From Defluviicoccus sp. (GTDB taxonomy: Bacteria > Pseudomonadota > Alphaproteobacteria > MPNO01), in NCBI GenBank assembly GCA_022826125.1, contig JAJDVM010000279.1, positions 1 to 37,361 of the forward strand: a DNA stretch of 37,361 bases, read 5' to 3'. Every line of letters starts with the position of its first letter. Position 1 is the stretch's first letter. The notes under the pieces were generated by a model. That model was not told the DNA's origin. It saw nothing but the letters and a program-made list of their open reading frames with translations, and ran no database searches. Shown in pieces: positions 27,573 to 35,453 of this stretch. Position numbers and translations under genes: made by a program.

Positions 27573-28813
27573 GCTTCCAGCACGCCCCGGAGCACGCCGT
27601 CGTCGTGTCCCGCCACCCGCGCCGTCACGATGCTGCCCGGCGCCGCCTCCCGGTCGAGCGCGATCCGGGCGAACTGCTCGGTGCGGCCGCCGTCCGGGGT
27701 CTCGACCAGCACGCGCTCGCGCCGGCCCCGCCTCGTGTCGAGATGGCGGTCCGACCGGTCGGCGGCCAGACGGCGCAGCGCCGCCGCCCGCGCCTTGCGG
27801 ACCGGACGGGGAACCTGGGGCATCCGCGCTGCCGGCGTGCCGGGCCGCTCCGAGTAAGGGAAGACATGGAGCCAGGTGAGCCCGGCCTCGGCGACCAGGG
27901 ACTCGGTCTCGCCGAACATCGCGTCGGTCTCGGTCGGGAAGCCGGCGATCAGGTCGGCGCCGAAGACCGCGTCGGGGCGCAGGCCGCGCACTTGATCGCA
28001 GAACCGGATGACGTCGGCGCGGCCATGACGCCGGCGCATGCGCTTCAGGATCAGGTCCGAGCCCGATTGGACGCTCAGATGGAAATGCGGCATCAGCCGG
28101 TCGTGCTCCGCGATAGCGCGCAGCAACGCGCCGTCGATCTCCGCCGGATCGAGCGAGGAGAGCCTGAGCCGCGGCAGGTCCGGCACCTCCGCGAGGATGC
28201 GCTGGGCCAGTGCGCCCAACCCGATTTCCCCGCCAGGGTCGCTGCCGTAGTCGGTGATGTCGACGCCGGTCAGCACCGCCTCGCGGTATCCGTTTTCCGT
28301 CAGGCGGCGGACCTGCTCGATCACGATCTCCGGCGCGGCCGAGCGGTTGGGGCCGCGCGCGAAGGGGATGATACAGAACGTGCAGCGGTGGTCGCAGCCC
28401 TGCTGGATCTGGACGAAGGCGCGGGCGCGGCCCTCGATCCCGTCGATCAGGTGGGATGCACCCTCGCGCGCGGCCATGATGTCGCCGACCTGACGGTCCG
28501 GGACGTCCCCGCGATAGCTTCTCGCGAACAGCTTCTCGCGATTGCCGATCGCCAGATCGACCTCGGGCATGGCGGCGTAGCGGTCGGGATCGAGCTGGAC
28601 CGCGCAGCCGGTCGCCACGATGCGCTTGTGCGGCGCCTCCCGCCGCGCACGCCGGATCGCCTGGCGCGCTTGTCGCTCCGCTTCGGCCGTCACCGCGCAG
28701 GTGTTGACGATCACGGCATCCGCCATCCCGGCTTCCGCCGCGCGCCGGCGTACGATCTCCGACTCCACGGCGTTCAGCCGGCAGCCGAAGGTCATGACCT
28801 CGGGCGCGTTCAT
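27569..28813 (-). CDS. mtaB: tRNA t6A37 methylthiotransferase MtaB
   Basis: A 414-residue radical-SAM enzyme that converts t6A37 to ms2t6A37 in tRNA. The N-terminal methylthiotransferase domain has cysteines 11, 39 and 70 for the auxiliary cluster ('FGCRLN', 'NTCAVT', 'ATGCAV'). The radical-SAM site is 'GCDHRCTFCIIP' (Cys140, Cys144, Cys147). 'LRLSSLDPAEID', 'HLSVQSGSD' and 'IAGFPTET' follow, then a C-terminal TRAM domain. Its substrate base is made by TsaD, also in this window. It overlaps dapF and ftsY by ATGA on each side. Confidence 0.96.
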   Translation of the reverse strand: MNAPEVMTFGCRLNAVESEIVRRRAAEAGMADAVIVNTCAVTAEAERQARQAIRRARREAPHKRIVATGCAVQLDPDRYAAMPEVDLAIGNREKLFARSYRGDVPDRQVGDIMAAREGASHLIDGIEGRARAFVQIQQGCDHRCTFCIIPFARGPNRSAAPEIVIEQVRRLTENGYREAVLTGVDITDYGSDPGGEIGLGALAQRILAEVPDLPRLRLSSLDPAEIDGALLRAIAEHDRLMPHFHLSVQSGSDLILKRMRRRHGRADVIRFCDQVRGLRPDAVFGADLIAGFPTETDAMFGETESLVAEAGLTWLHVFPYSERPGTPAARMPQVPRPVRKARAAALRRLAADRSDRHLDTRRGRRERVLVETPDGGRTEQFARIALDREAAPGSIVTARVAGHDDGVLRGVLEA

Positions 28814-29643
28814 CCCAGCAGCGCCCCGTCGATCGTGCCCCGGAAGCTGACCGCCACCGGGCCGGTCATGGTCACGCGATTGTCCTCGCCCCAGGCGATT
28901 TCGAGCGGCCCGCCGTCGAGCTCCATCGTCGCGCGGCGGCCCGTCAGCCCGCGCCGGTTCCCGGCCACGAGCGCCGCGCAGGCCCCTGTGCCGCAGGCCA
29001 TGGTGAGCCCGGCACCGCGCTCCCACACCCGGAGACGCATCCGGTCCTCGCCGCGCAGCTCGGCGACGCCGATATTGGCGCGTTCCGGAAACATTGGGTC
29101 ATGCTCCAGCGACGGCCCCAGCGCGGCGAGATCGACCGAATCGACATCGTCGACGAAGAACACGGCGTGCGGGTTTCCCATGCTGACTGCCGCCGGGTCG
29201 GCGAGCGGGCCGCGCGACAGCGGCAGGTGCAGCGTATCCCCCGCCGAGGCGAGCGGGATGTCGCGCCAGTCGAGGCCGGGCTCGCCCATGTCGACCGTCA
29301 CCGCGAGCGGGCCCGCGCGCCGCGCGGCGAGGGTTCCCGCGGCGGTTTCGAGCAGGGCGGTGTCGCGCCCCGACTCCTCCATCGCCATCCAGGCGACGCA
29401 GCGGGTCGCGTTGCCGCAGGCCTCGACCTCGCCTCCGTCGGCGTTGTGGATAGCGAGCGCCGCGTCCGCCGCGCCGTCCGTCGGCGCGCGGAGGACGATC
29501 AGCTGATCGCAGCCGATGCCGGTGCGCCGGTGCGCGATCGCGCGCACCCGTTCGGTGTCGAGCGCGATATCTTGCCGCCGGGCGTCGAGGATCACGAAGT
29601 CGTTGCCGAGCCCGTGCATCTTGATGAATTCGGGTCGCTCCAT
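28810..29643 (-). CDS. dapF: diaminopimelate epimerase
   Basis: A 277-residue enzyme that epimerises LL- to meso-diaminopimelate for lysine and peptidoglycan. 'FIKMHGLGNDFVILDARRQD' is the typical N terminus. The two catalytic cysteines are Cys76 in 'EACGNATRC' and Cys217 in 'MACGTGACA'. 'RTGIGCDQLIV' and 'VSMGNPHAVFFVDDV' are further signatures. It heads the conserved dapF-mtaB-ftsY operon and overlaps mtaB by ATGA. The ATG at 29643 is chosen because the conserved N terminus begins 5 residues later; the in-frame upstream extension has no family similarity. Divergent from the GFA-like gene across 108 bases. Confidence 0.97.
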   Translation of the reverse strand: MERPEFIKMHGLGNDFVILDARRQDIALDTERVRAIAHRRTGIGCDQLIVLRAPTDGAADAALAIHNADGGEVEACGNATRCVAWMAMEESGRDTALLETAAGTLAARRAGPLAVTVDMGEPGLDWRDIPLASAGDTLHLPLSRGPLADPAAVSMGNPHAVFFVDDVDSVDLAALGPSLEHDPMFPERANIGVAELRGEDRMRLRVWERGAGLTMACGTGACAALVAGNRRGLTGRRATMELDGGPLEIAWGEDNRVTMTGPVAVSFRGTIDGALLG

Positions 29644-29751
29644 GGCGGGCGTAATATCGTGCCGGCGGCGCGGAAGTCCAGAAACTAGCTGCCGCGCCTT
29701 GCGTCGCCGGACCTGCGCGATAGGCTTGCGCGGAACTTGCCGGGTGCCGTG

Positions 29752-30240
29752 ATGGACGATTTCGCGCGGCTCTATGTGCGAGACGATGTGCAATTCGAGG
29801 CCTTGCACCGGGCCCGGTGCAGGTGCGGCGCCGTCCGCTACGAAGTGTCCGCCGAGCCGGTCAACGCGAAGATCTGCCACTGCGCCCATTGCCAGCGCCG
29901 GCACGGCGCGCCGATGCAATGGGCGGCGATCTTTCAGAAGCGCGACATCCGCCTGACCGCGGGACTCGACCTGCTTCGCTTCTACAGCAGCGAGACCGAC
30001 ACGCCGGAACGGGTGCTCCCCTGCAGGATCGATTGCGGCCGCTGCGGAACCCCCGTCGCGGACGAGGGACGGCGAATGTGGCTCGCCTTCCCCTCGCTGT
30101 TCGATTTCGGCGATCCGCCTTCGTTCCCCGAGGCGTTCAGGCCGCGCTGCCACATCTTCTACGGCGCGCGGGTGCTCGACATCGACGACGCCCTGCCCAA
30201 GTGGGCGGGACACGAGAACACATCGGCGCGGCTGGAATGA
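29752..30240 (+). CDS. GFA (glutathione-dependent formaldehyde-activating enzyme-like) protein
   Basis: A 162-residue zinc protein. Cys23 and Cys25 ('CRCGAVRYEV'), Cys42, Cys44 and Cys47 ('ICHCAHCQRRHG'), and Cys95 and Cys98 ('DCGRCGTPVAD') match the zinc sites of the GFA/CENP-V fold. The family was named for a paracoccal protein proposed to speed S-hydroxymethylglutathione formation, but most members have no proven activity. In-frame GTG (29749) and TTG (29737) are alternative starts; I chose the ATG at 29752. The last gene in the window, sarcosine oxidase gamma, belongs to a formaldehyde-producing enzyme, but they are too far apart to infer a link. Confidence 0.85.
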   Translation: MDDFARLYVRDDVQFEALHRARCRCGAVRYEVSAEPVNAKICHCAHCQRRHGAPMQWAAIFQKRDIRLTAGLDLLRFYSSETDTPERVLPCRIDCGRCGTPVADEGRRMWLAFPSLFDFGDPPSFPEAFRPRCHIFYGARVLDIDDALPKWAGHENTSARLE

Positions 30241-30255
30241 CGGGGTGGCGGAGCC

Positions 30256-30369
30256 CTACCGGTCCGACAGCCGCGGTTTCCCCGCGACCCGCCACTCGAT
30301 CTCGGCGCAGATGAAGGCGGCGATTCCGCCCACCGCCATGAAGCCGAGGATAACAAACAGTTCGCCCAT
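30256..30369 (-). CDS. 37-residue single-span membrane microprotein, unrecognised
   Basis: MGELFVILGFMAVGGIAAFI begins a 37-residue peptide with one hydrophobic segment (about 4-21) and a charged tail ending KPRLSDR. Positive charges sit after the segment, suggesting a cytoplasmic C terminus. AGGAAGGG (30377-30384) lies 7 bases before the ATG, one of the best ribosome-binding sites in the window, and a promoter-like pair is found further upstream. The frame is open 23 codons further but the ATG with this site is the clear choice. It ends 15 bases from the convergent GFA gene and is divergent from the molybdenum hydroxylase genes. I do not recognise a family and cannot give a function. Confidence 0.65.
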   Translation of the reverse strand: MGELFVILGFMAVGGIAAFICAEIEWRVAGKPRLSDR

Positions 30370-30394
30370 CCGGGTTCCCTTCCTGCTCGGGCGC

Positions 30395-30424
30395 ACGATA
30401 GCGCAACGATGCGGGCACCGCCAA
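30395..30424 (-). promoter_or_regulatory. candidate promoter of the microprotein gene
   Basis: On the minus strand TTGGCG (30419-30424) and TATCGT (30395-30400) are 18 bases apart, giving a leader of about 25 bases that contains AGGAAGGG. It lies back to back with the promoter of the molybdenum hydroxylase genes, whose -35 box starts 8 bases away. Confidence 0.45.
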
Positions 30425-30431
30425 GGGCGGG

Positions 30432-30461
30432 TTGACACCCGGTGCGGGCGCGCCCGTTATT
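30432..30461 (+). promoter_or_regulatory. candidate promoter of the molybdenum hydroxylase cluster
   Basis: A consensus -35 TTGACA (30432-30437) is followed after 18 bases by GTTATT (30456-30461), a modest -10 box. The start codon lies 24 bases on, leaving room for the AGGGAG ribosome-binding site at 30473-30478. Confidence 0.5.
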
Positions 30462-30485
30462 GATCCTGGAACAGGGAGTGCGGTC

Positions 30486-32852
30486 GTGTATGTCGGTCAG
30501 AGGCTGAGGCGTCGCGAGGACGACAGGTTCCTCAAGGGGCGCGGGCGGTTCGTCGACGACATCGAGCCGGCGGGGACCGCCCATATCGCCTTCGTCCGCT
30601 CGCCCCACGCGCATGCCCGGATCCTGGGCGTCGACGCGAGCGGCGCCGGGGCGCTGCCGGGCGTGCTCAGGGTGCTCACCGCGGCGGACTGGAAGGCGGC
30701 GGGGCTTGGGGCGCTCACCTGCGTCCACCCGATGCCGTTCTCCGACGGCCGGCCGATGAACGAGGTGCTGCGCCCGGCGCTCGCCGGCGGCAAGGTCCAT
30801 CACGTGGGCGACGTGGTGGCCGCCGTGGTCGCCGAGGACCGCTACGCGGCGATCGACGGCGCCGAGGCGGTCGCGGTCGATTACGAGCCCCTGCCGGCGG
30901 TCACCGACATCGCGCGCAGCCTGGATGCGGACGCGCCGGTGCTGCACGAGGAGTTCGGCTCCAACCTGATCTTCGAGATCGAGCGCGGCAACCGCGCGGC
31001 GACGCAGGCGGCATTCGCGAACGCGGACCACACGGTCTCGATGACGCTCGATACCCACCGCGTCGCCGGCAGCCCGCTCGAGCCCCGCGCCTACCTGTCC
31101 CAATTCGACGAAGCGACGGGCGATATCACGCTCTGGGCGACCAGCCAGACCCCGCATTACCTCAAGCGCTGGCTCGCCAAGTACGCGCTCCACGTCCCCG
31201 AGCACAAGCTCCGCGTGATCTCGCCCGATGTCGGCGGCGGGTTCGGGCTGAAAACCCATTTCGCGGTCGAGGTCTCGACCGTGGTCTGGGCCTCGATGCT
31301 GCTCAGGCGCCCGGTCAAGTGGACCTCGACCCGGGCCGAGGCGCTGATGTCGGACGCCCAGGCGCGCGACCACCACACGAAGGCGCGGATGGCCTTCGAC
31401 GGTGACGGGAAGGTCCTTGCACTGGAGATCGACACCATCGCGGCGCTCGGCGCCTATCTCTCGAATTTCGCGCCCAGCATCCCCGGCAACTCCTACCCGC
31501 AGACCGTCACCGGCCTCTACACCACGCCCAACCTGCATCTCCGTGTGCGCGGCGCCTACACCAACACCGTGCCCATCGACGCTTATCGCGGCTCGGGCCG
31601 TCCGGAGGCGACCTTCGTCAACGAGCGGCTGCTGGAGAACGGCGCGCGCGAGCTCGGTATCGATGTGGTCGAGATCCGCCGCCGCAACCTGATCCCGGCG
31701 GACGCCTTCCCCTACACCACGCCGGTGGGGCGCCCCTACGATTGCGGCGACCCGCCGGCGTTGTTCGACAAGCTGCTGGAGATCGCCGATTACGACGGGC
31801 TGCGGGCCGAGCAGAAGCGGCTCAGGGACCAGGGCGTCCGCATGGGCATCGGGATCGCCTGCTTCCTCGACAAGTCGGGCACCGGGTCGAGCCGCAACCT
31901 GGCCAGCCGGGGCGGCCTCCACGGCGGGTACGAGAGCGCCATCGTGCGAGTCCATTCGGACGGCAAGGCGACCGTCTTCGTCGGCTCGCACAGCCACGGC
32001 CAGGGCCACGACACCACGTTCTGCCAGATCGCGGCGGATCGCCTCGGCCTCCCCATCGAGGACATCGCTCTGGTCGAGGGCGACACCGCGAGCGTGCCGT
32101 TCGGCAACGGCACCTGGGGCTCGCGCTCGCTCTCGGTCGGCGGGGTCGCGATCATGAAGGCCGCCGACAGGGTGATCGACAAGGCGAAGCGCCTGGCCGC
32201 CCACATGCTCGAATGCGCGGAAGAGGATCTGCTCTACGAGGCCGCCGTGTTCTCGGTGCGCGGCACCGACCGCCGGCTGAGCTTCGAGGACGTGGCCGAC
32301 GCCGCCTATCACGGGGCGGTGCTGCCGACCGACGGCTCCCTGGAACCGGGTCTCGAGGAAACCGTCTTCTACGAACCGCCCGACACCAACGACCCGCAGG
32401 CGATGCACCTCGCGGTGGTCCTGGTCGAGACGCGCTCCGGCAAGGTGACGGTGCGCGATTACTTCACCGCCGACGATTGCGGCAACATCGTCAACCCGCT
32501 GATCGTCGAGGGGCAGGTCGTCGGCGGGCTCGCCCAGGGGCTCGGCCAGGCGCTGATGGAACGCGTGGTCTATGACGGCGGCGGCGCGGGACAGCTCTTC
32601 TCCGGCACGCTGATGGATTACGCCCTGCCGCGCGCCTCCGACATGCCGGAGGTCGGCATGACCTTCCAGGAGACGCCGGCGCCGTCCAACCCGCTCGGCG
32701 TCAAGGGCGGCAGCGAGACCGGCACCATCGGCGCGCCGGCGGCGATCGGCAACGCGGTCGTCGATGCGCTCTGGGATCTCGGCGTGCGCCACGTGCCCCA
32801 GCCCTATACGCCCGACGCGGTCTGGCGGGCGCTCGAGGACGCGGCGCAATGA
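30486..32852 (+). CDS. molybdenum hydroxylase large subunit (CoxL/XdhB-like)
   Basis: A 788-residue molybdopterin-binding subunit of the xanthine dehydrogenase/CO dehydrogenase family. The N-terminal a/b hammerhead ('RREDDRFLKGRGRFVDDIEP', 'HAHARI') is followed by the Mo-binding domains with 'DVGGGFGLK' (248-256) and 'GQGHDTTFCQIAADRLG'. The active-site loop is 'AYRGSGRPEA' (366-375); true form I CO dehydrogenase has AYRCSFR with a cysteine, so CO oxidation is not supported. The catalytic Glu is Glu744 in 'GGSETGTIGAP'. Family members insert oxygen from water, usually next to a ring nitrogen. The GTG at 30486 follows AGGGAG by 7 bases. Stop overlaps the small subunit gene by ATGA. Confidence 0.93.
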   Translation: MYVGQRLRRREDDRFLKGRGRFVDDIEPAGTAHIAFVRSPHAHARILGVDASGAGALPGVLRVLTAADWKAAGLGALTCVHPMPFSDGRPMNEVLRPALAGGKVHHVGDVVAAVVAEDRYAAIDGAEAVAVDYEPLPAVTDIARSLDADAPVLHEEFGSNLIFEIERGNRAATQAAFANADHTVSMTLDTHRVAGSPLEPRAYLSQFDEATGDITLWATSQTPHYLKRWLAKYALHVPEHKLRVISPDVGGGFGLKTHFAVEVSTVVWASMLLRRPVKWTSTRAEALMSDAQARDHHTKARMAFDGDGKVLALEIDTIAALGAYLSNFAPSIPGNSYPQTVTGLYTTPNLHLRVRGAYTNTVPIDAYRGSGRPEATFVNERLLENGARELGIDVVEIRRRNLIPADAFPYTTPVGRPYDCGDPPALFDKLLEIADYDGLRAEQKRLRDQGVRMGIGIACFLDKSGTGSSRNLASRGGLHGGYESAIVRVHSDGKATVFVGSHSHGQGHDTTFCQIAADRLGLPIEDIALVEGDTASVPFGNGTWGSRSLSVGGVAIMKAADRVIDKAKRLAAHMLECAEEDLLYEAAVFSVRGTDRRLSFEDVADAAYHGAVLPTDGSLEPGLEETVFYEPPDTNDPQAMHLAVVLVETRSGKVTVRDYFTADDCGNIVNPLIVEGQVVGGLAQGLGQALMERVVYDGGGAGQLFSGTLMDYALPRASDMPEVGMTFQETPAPSNPLGVKGGSETGTIGAPAAIGNAVVDALWDLGVRHVPQPYTPDAVWRALEDAAQ

Positions 32853-33319
32853 TAACCGTCGCGCTCGATATCAACGGCCGCGAGCACCGGGCCGAGATCG
32901 ACCCGAGGATGCTGCTCGTCGAGTTCGTCCGTCGCCGCGCCGGGCTCACCGGCACCCATGTCGGGTGCGACACCAGCCAATGCGGCGCCTGCACCGTCCA
33001 TCTCGACGGGATCGCGGTGAAGTCCTGCACCGTCTTCGCGGCCCAGGCCGAGGGGCACGCGGTGACCACCATCGAGGGCGTTTCGCCGGAGGAGGGGCTG
33101 AGCCCGCTCCAGGCCGCGTTCAAGGAGCACCACGCGCTGCAATGCGGATTCTGCACGCCCGGCATGATCATGAGCGCGCTCGACATGATCCGGCGCGGCG
33201 ACGCCACCGACGAGGCCTCGGTCCGGGCGGGTCTGGAAGGCAATCTCTGCCGCTGCACCGGTTACCAAAATATCGTCGCGGCGATCCTCGCCGGGGCGGC
33301 GGCGATGGCGGAGGGCTGA
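32849..33319 (+). CDS. molybdenum hydroxylase 2Fe-2S small subunit (CoxS-like)
   Basis: A 156-residue electron-transfer subunit. The plant-type 2Fe-2S cluster is held by Cys40, Cys45, Cys48 and Cys60 ('GCDTSQCGACTVHLDG'). The second cluster, in the helical domain, is held by Cys99, Cys102, Cys134 and Cys136 ('QCGFCTPGM', 'NLCRCTGYQNI'). It passes electrons from the molybdenum site to FAD. Overlaps both neighbours by ATGA or TGATG, so the three subunits are made together. Confidence 0.96.
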   Translation: MITVALDINGREHRAEIDPRMLLVEFVRRRAGLTGTHVGCDTSQCGACTVHLDGIAVKSCTVFAAQAEGHAVTTIEGVSPEEGLSPLQAAFKEHHALQCGFCTPGMIMSALDMIRRGDATDEASVRAGLEGNLCRCTGYQNIVAAILAGAAAMAEG

Positions 33320-34116
33320 TGTATCCGTACCGTTACCACCGGCCCGCAACGGTTTCCGACGCCGGGGAGATGCTCGCCGAAGGAGAGGACGCACGCCCCC
33401 TAGCGGGCGGGATGAGCCTGATCCCGGTGATGAAGCACCGCCTGGCGGCGCCTACAGATCTCGTCGACCTCGGTTCGCTGGGCGACCTCGTCGGCATCGC
33501 CGCCGAGCCCGGCGTGCTAGCGATCGGGGCGATGACGCCGCACGCGACGGTGGCCGTTTCCGGGACCGTGAAGGAGGCGATCCCGGCGGTGGCCGCGCTG
33601 GCCGGCGGGATCGGCGATCCGCTGGTGCGCAACCGGGGCACCATCGGCGGCTCGCTCGCCAACAACGACCCCGCCGCCTGCTATCCCTCGGCGGTGCTCG
33701 CTCTCGGCGCGGAGATCGTCACCAACCGGCGCGGCATCGCCGCCAGCGACTTCTTTACCGGCATGTTCGAGACCGCGCTGGAGCCCGGCGAGATGATCGT
33801 CGAGGTGCGCTTCCCGATCCCCGCCGCCGCCAGCTATCGCAAGTTCCCCAACCCGGCGTCGCGGTTCTCCATCGTCGGCGTCTTCCTCGCCCGCTTCGCC
33901 GACGGCGCCGTGAGCGTGGCGGTCACCGGCGCCGGCCCCTGCGTATTCAGGATTGAGGCGTTCGAGCGCGCCCTTGCCGCCACGTTCAACCCGGAAGCGC
34001 TCACCGGTCTTTCGGTGCCGCCGGACGGCCTGACCGGCGACCTCCACGGCAGCGCCGCCTACCGCGCGCACCTGATCAAGGTGCTCACCGAGGACGCGGT
34101 GGCGGAGTGCGGCTGA
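33319..34116 (+). CDS. molybdenum hydroxylase FAD subunit (CoxM-like)
   Basis: A 265-residue subunit starting MYPYRYHRPATVSDA. FAD-binding signatures are 'PLAGGMSLIPVMKHR' (about 27-41) and 'NRGTIGGSLANNDPAACYP' (about 105-123). The C-terminal CO-dehydrogenase flavoprotein domain contains 'RFSIVGVFLARF'. It oxidises the iron-sulfur subunit and passes electrons to an acceptor not identified here. Length is slightly short of typical CoxM (around 285). The start overlaps the small subunit stop by one base. Gene order large-small-FAD differs from the coxMSL order of CO dehydrogenase. Confidence 0.94.
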   Translation: MYPYRYHRPATVSDAGEMLAEGEDARPLAGGMSLIPVMKHRLAAPTDLVDLGSLGDLVGIAAEPGVLAIGAMTPHATVAVSGTVKEAIPAVAALAGGIGDPLVRNRGTIGGSLANNDPAACYPSAVLALGAEIVTNRRGIAASDFFTGMFETALEPGEMIVEVRFPIPAAASYRKFPNPASRFSIVGVFLARFADGAVSVAVTGAGPCVFRIEAFERALAATFNPEALTGLSVPPDGLTGDLHGSAAYRAHLIKVLTEDAVAECG

Positions 34117-34195
34117 GCAGGCGGGAGACGGCATCGGTTCCGTCCGAACCCGATGCGGGATAGACTCCTCCCGCCCCACAATCCGGAGGCCGAAG

Positions 34196-35449
34196 ATGGG
34201 TCGTTCCGGCTTCGATCGCATCCCCTACGCCTGGTATCACGACGAGGCGCTCTACCGGCTTGAGATCGAGCGAATCTTCGAGGGCGAGACCTGGTCGTTC
34301 CTCGGGCTCGAAGCCGAGATTCCCGATCCGGGCGACTTCCGCCGCACCTTCGTCGGCGAGGCGCCCATCGTCTACAACCGCGCCGGAGACGGGCGGGTGC
34401 ACGCCTTCGTCAACCGCTGCTCGCATCGCGGCGCGCTGATCCAGAGGGAGAATTTCGGCAACGTTTCCGCCCATGTCTGCCTCTATCACAGCTGGACCTA
34501 CGATCTCGCGGGCGATCTGGTCGCGGTTCCGCACCGTCACGGCGTCGGCGGCAGCCCGGGCATGCCGGACGATTTCGACATGGAATGCCACGGGCTGCGG
34601 AAGCTCCGCGTGGACGGGGTGAACGGCGTCCTCTTCGCCACCTTCTCGGAAACCATCGAGCCGCTGCGCGACTATCTCGGCCCGACCCACGTGGCCCACC
34701 TGGAGCGCCTGTTCCACGCGCCGATCCGGATTCTCGGCTACCAGCGCCAGGCGGTCCGGAGCAACTGGAAGGCCTATCTGGAGAACGTCCGCGACCACTA
34801 CCACGGCGCGCTGCTGCACGGTTTCCAGAGCACTTTCGGGATCAACCGCTCGACCCACGATTGCGGCTCTCGGATGGACCCGGAAGGCCGGCACAGCCTG
34901 CTCTTCGTCCGCCAGCCGCGCGAGGAATACGAGAACGCGCCCGCGCCGGCGGTCGATCCCGGGCCGCCACGCCCGCTCGCCGAGGCGGCCGAGGGGGCGA
35001 GGCTCTCCCTCCAGGACCCGACGCTGCTCCGCTTCGAGCGCGAGTTCGACGACGATCGCTCGACCACGATGTGCTCGATCTTTCCCAACAGCACCTTCCA
35101 GCAGATCCGCAACGCGCTCGCCGCGCGCCAGATCCGCCCCAGGGGGCCGGGCGCCTTCGACCTCGTGTTCACGATCTTCGGCTACGAGGACGACAGCGAG
35201 GAGATGACCGCGCACCGCCTGCGCCAGGCCAACATGGCCGGCCCCGCCGGCTATGTTTCGCTGGAGGACGCCGAGGCCCTCGAATCCTGCCAGACCGGTC
35301 ACCGCGCCGGGGGCAGCGACGTCTCGGTAGTCGAGATGGGCGGGCGCGGGCCGATCCGCGACGGCGACGAGAAACTCGACGACGTGATGATCAGGGGCTT
35401 CTGGTCCCATTACTGCGACATCATGGGCCTCGACCCCAACGAGGGCTGA
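34196..35449 (+). CDS. Rieske oxygenase alpha subunit (anthranilate/salicylate hydroxylase-like)
   Basis: A 417-residue terminal oxygenase subunit. Rieske ligands are Cys75, His77, Cys95 and His98 ('CSHRGALIQ', 'VCLYHSWTYDL'). The mononuclear iron site is 'ENVRDHYHGALLH' with His203 and His208 and the bridging Asp200. The stretches 'YRLEIERIFEGETWSFLGLE', 'AEIPDPGDFRRTFVGE' and 'ILGYQRQAVRSNWKAYLENV' closely recall AndAc-type anthranilate dioxygenase and salicylate 5-hydroxylase. GGAGG precedes the ATG. The beta subunit gene follows after 4 bases. Ferredoxin and reductase genes are not in the window. In this setting a hydroxypyridine is a plausible substrate, but that is inference. Confidence 0.93.
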   Translation: MGRSGFDRIPYAWYHDEALYRLEIERIFEGETWSFLGLEAEIPDPGDFRRTFVGEAPIVYNRAGDGRVHAFVNRCSHRGALIQRENFGNVSAHVCLYHSWTYDLAGDLVAVPHRHGVGGSPGMPDDFDMECHGLRKLRVDGVNGVLFATFSETIEPLRDYLGPTHVAHLERLFHAPIRILGYQRQAVRSNWKAYLENVRDHYHGALLHGFQSTFGINRSTHDCGSRMDPEGRHSLLFVRQPREEYENAPAPAVDPGPPRPLAEAAEGARLSLQDPTLLRFEREFDDDRSTTMCSIFPNSTFQQIRNALAARQIRPRGPGAFDLVFTIFGYEDDSEEMTAHRLRQANMAGPAGYVSLEDAEALESCQTGHRAGGSDVSVVEMGGRGPIRDGDEKLDDVMIRGFWSHYCDIMGLDPNEG

Positions 35450-35453
35450 GGAG

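Noticed and set aside
30159-32849. An 896-codon open frame on the minus strand across the Mo hydroxylase large subunit
   Set aside because: It is the antisense shadow of a long GC-rich gene; its product is Arg/Asp/Gly/Val-rich without any family pattern, while the plus strand encodes a complete CoxL-like protein.
30486-34116. Aerobic CO dehydrogenase (coxMSL)
   Set aside because: The active-site loop is AYRGSGRP rather than AYRCSFR, and gene order is large-small-FAD, so a form I CO dehydrogenase is not supported.
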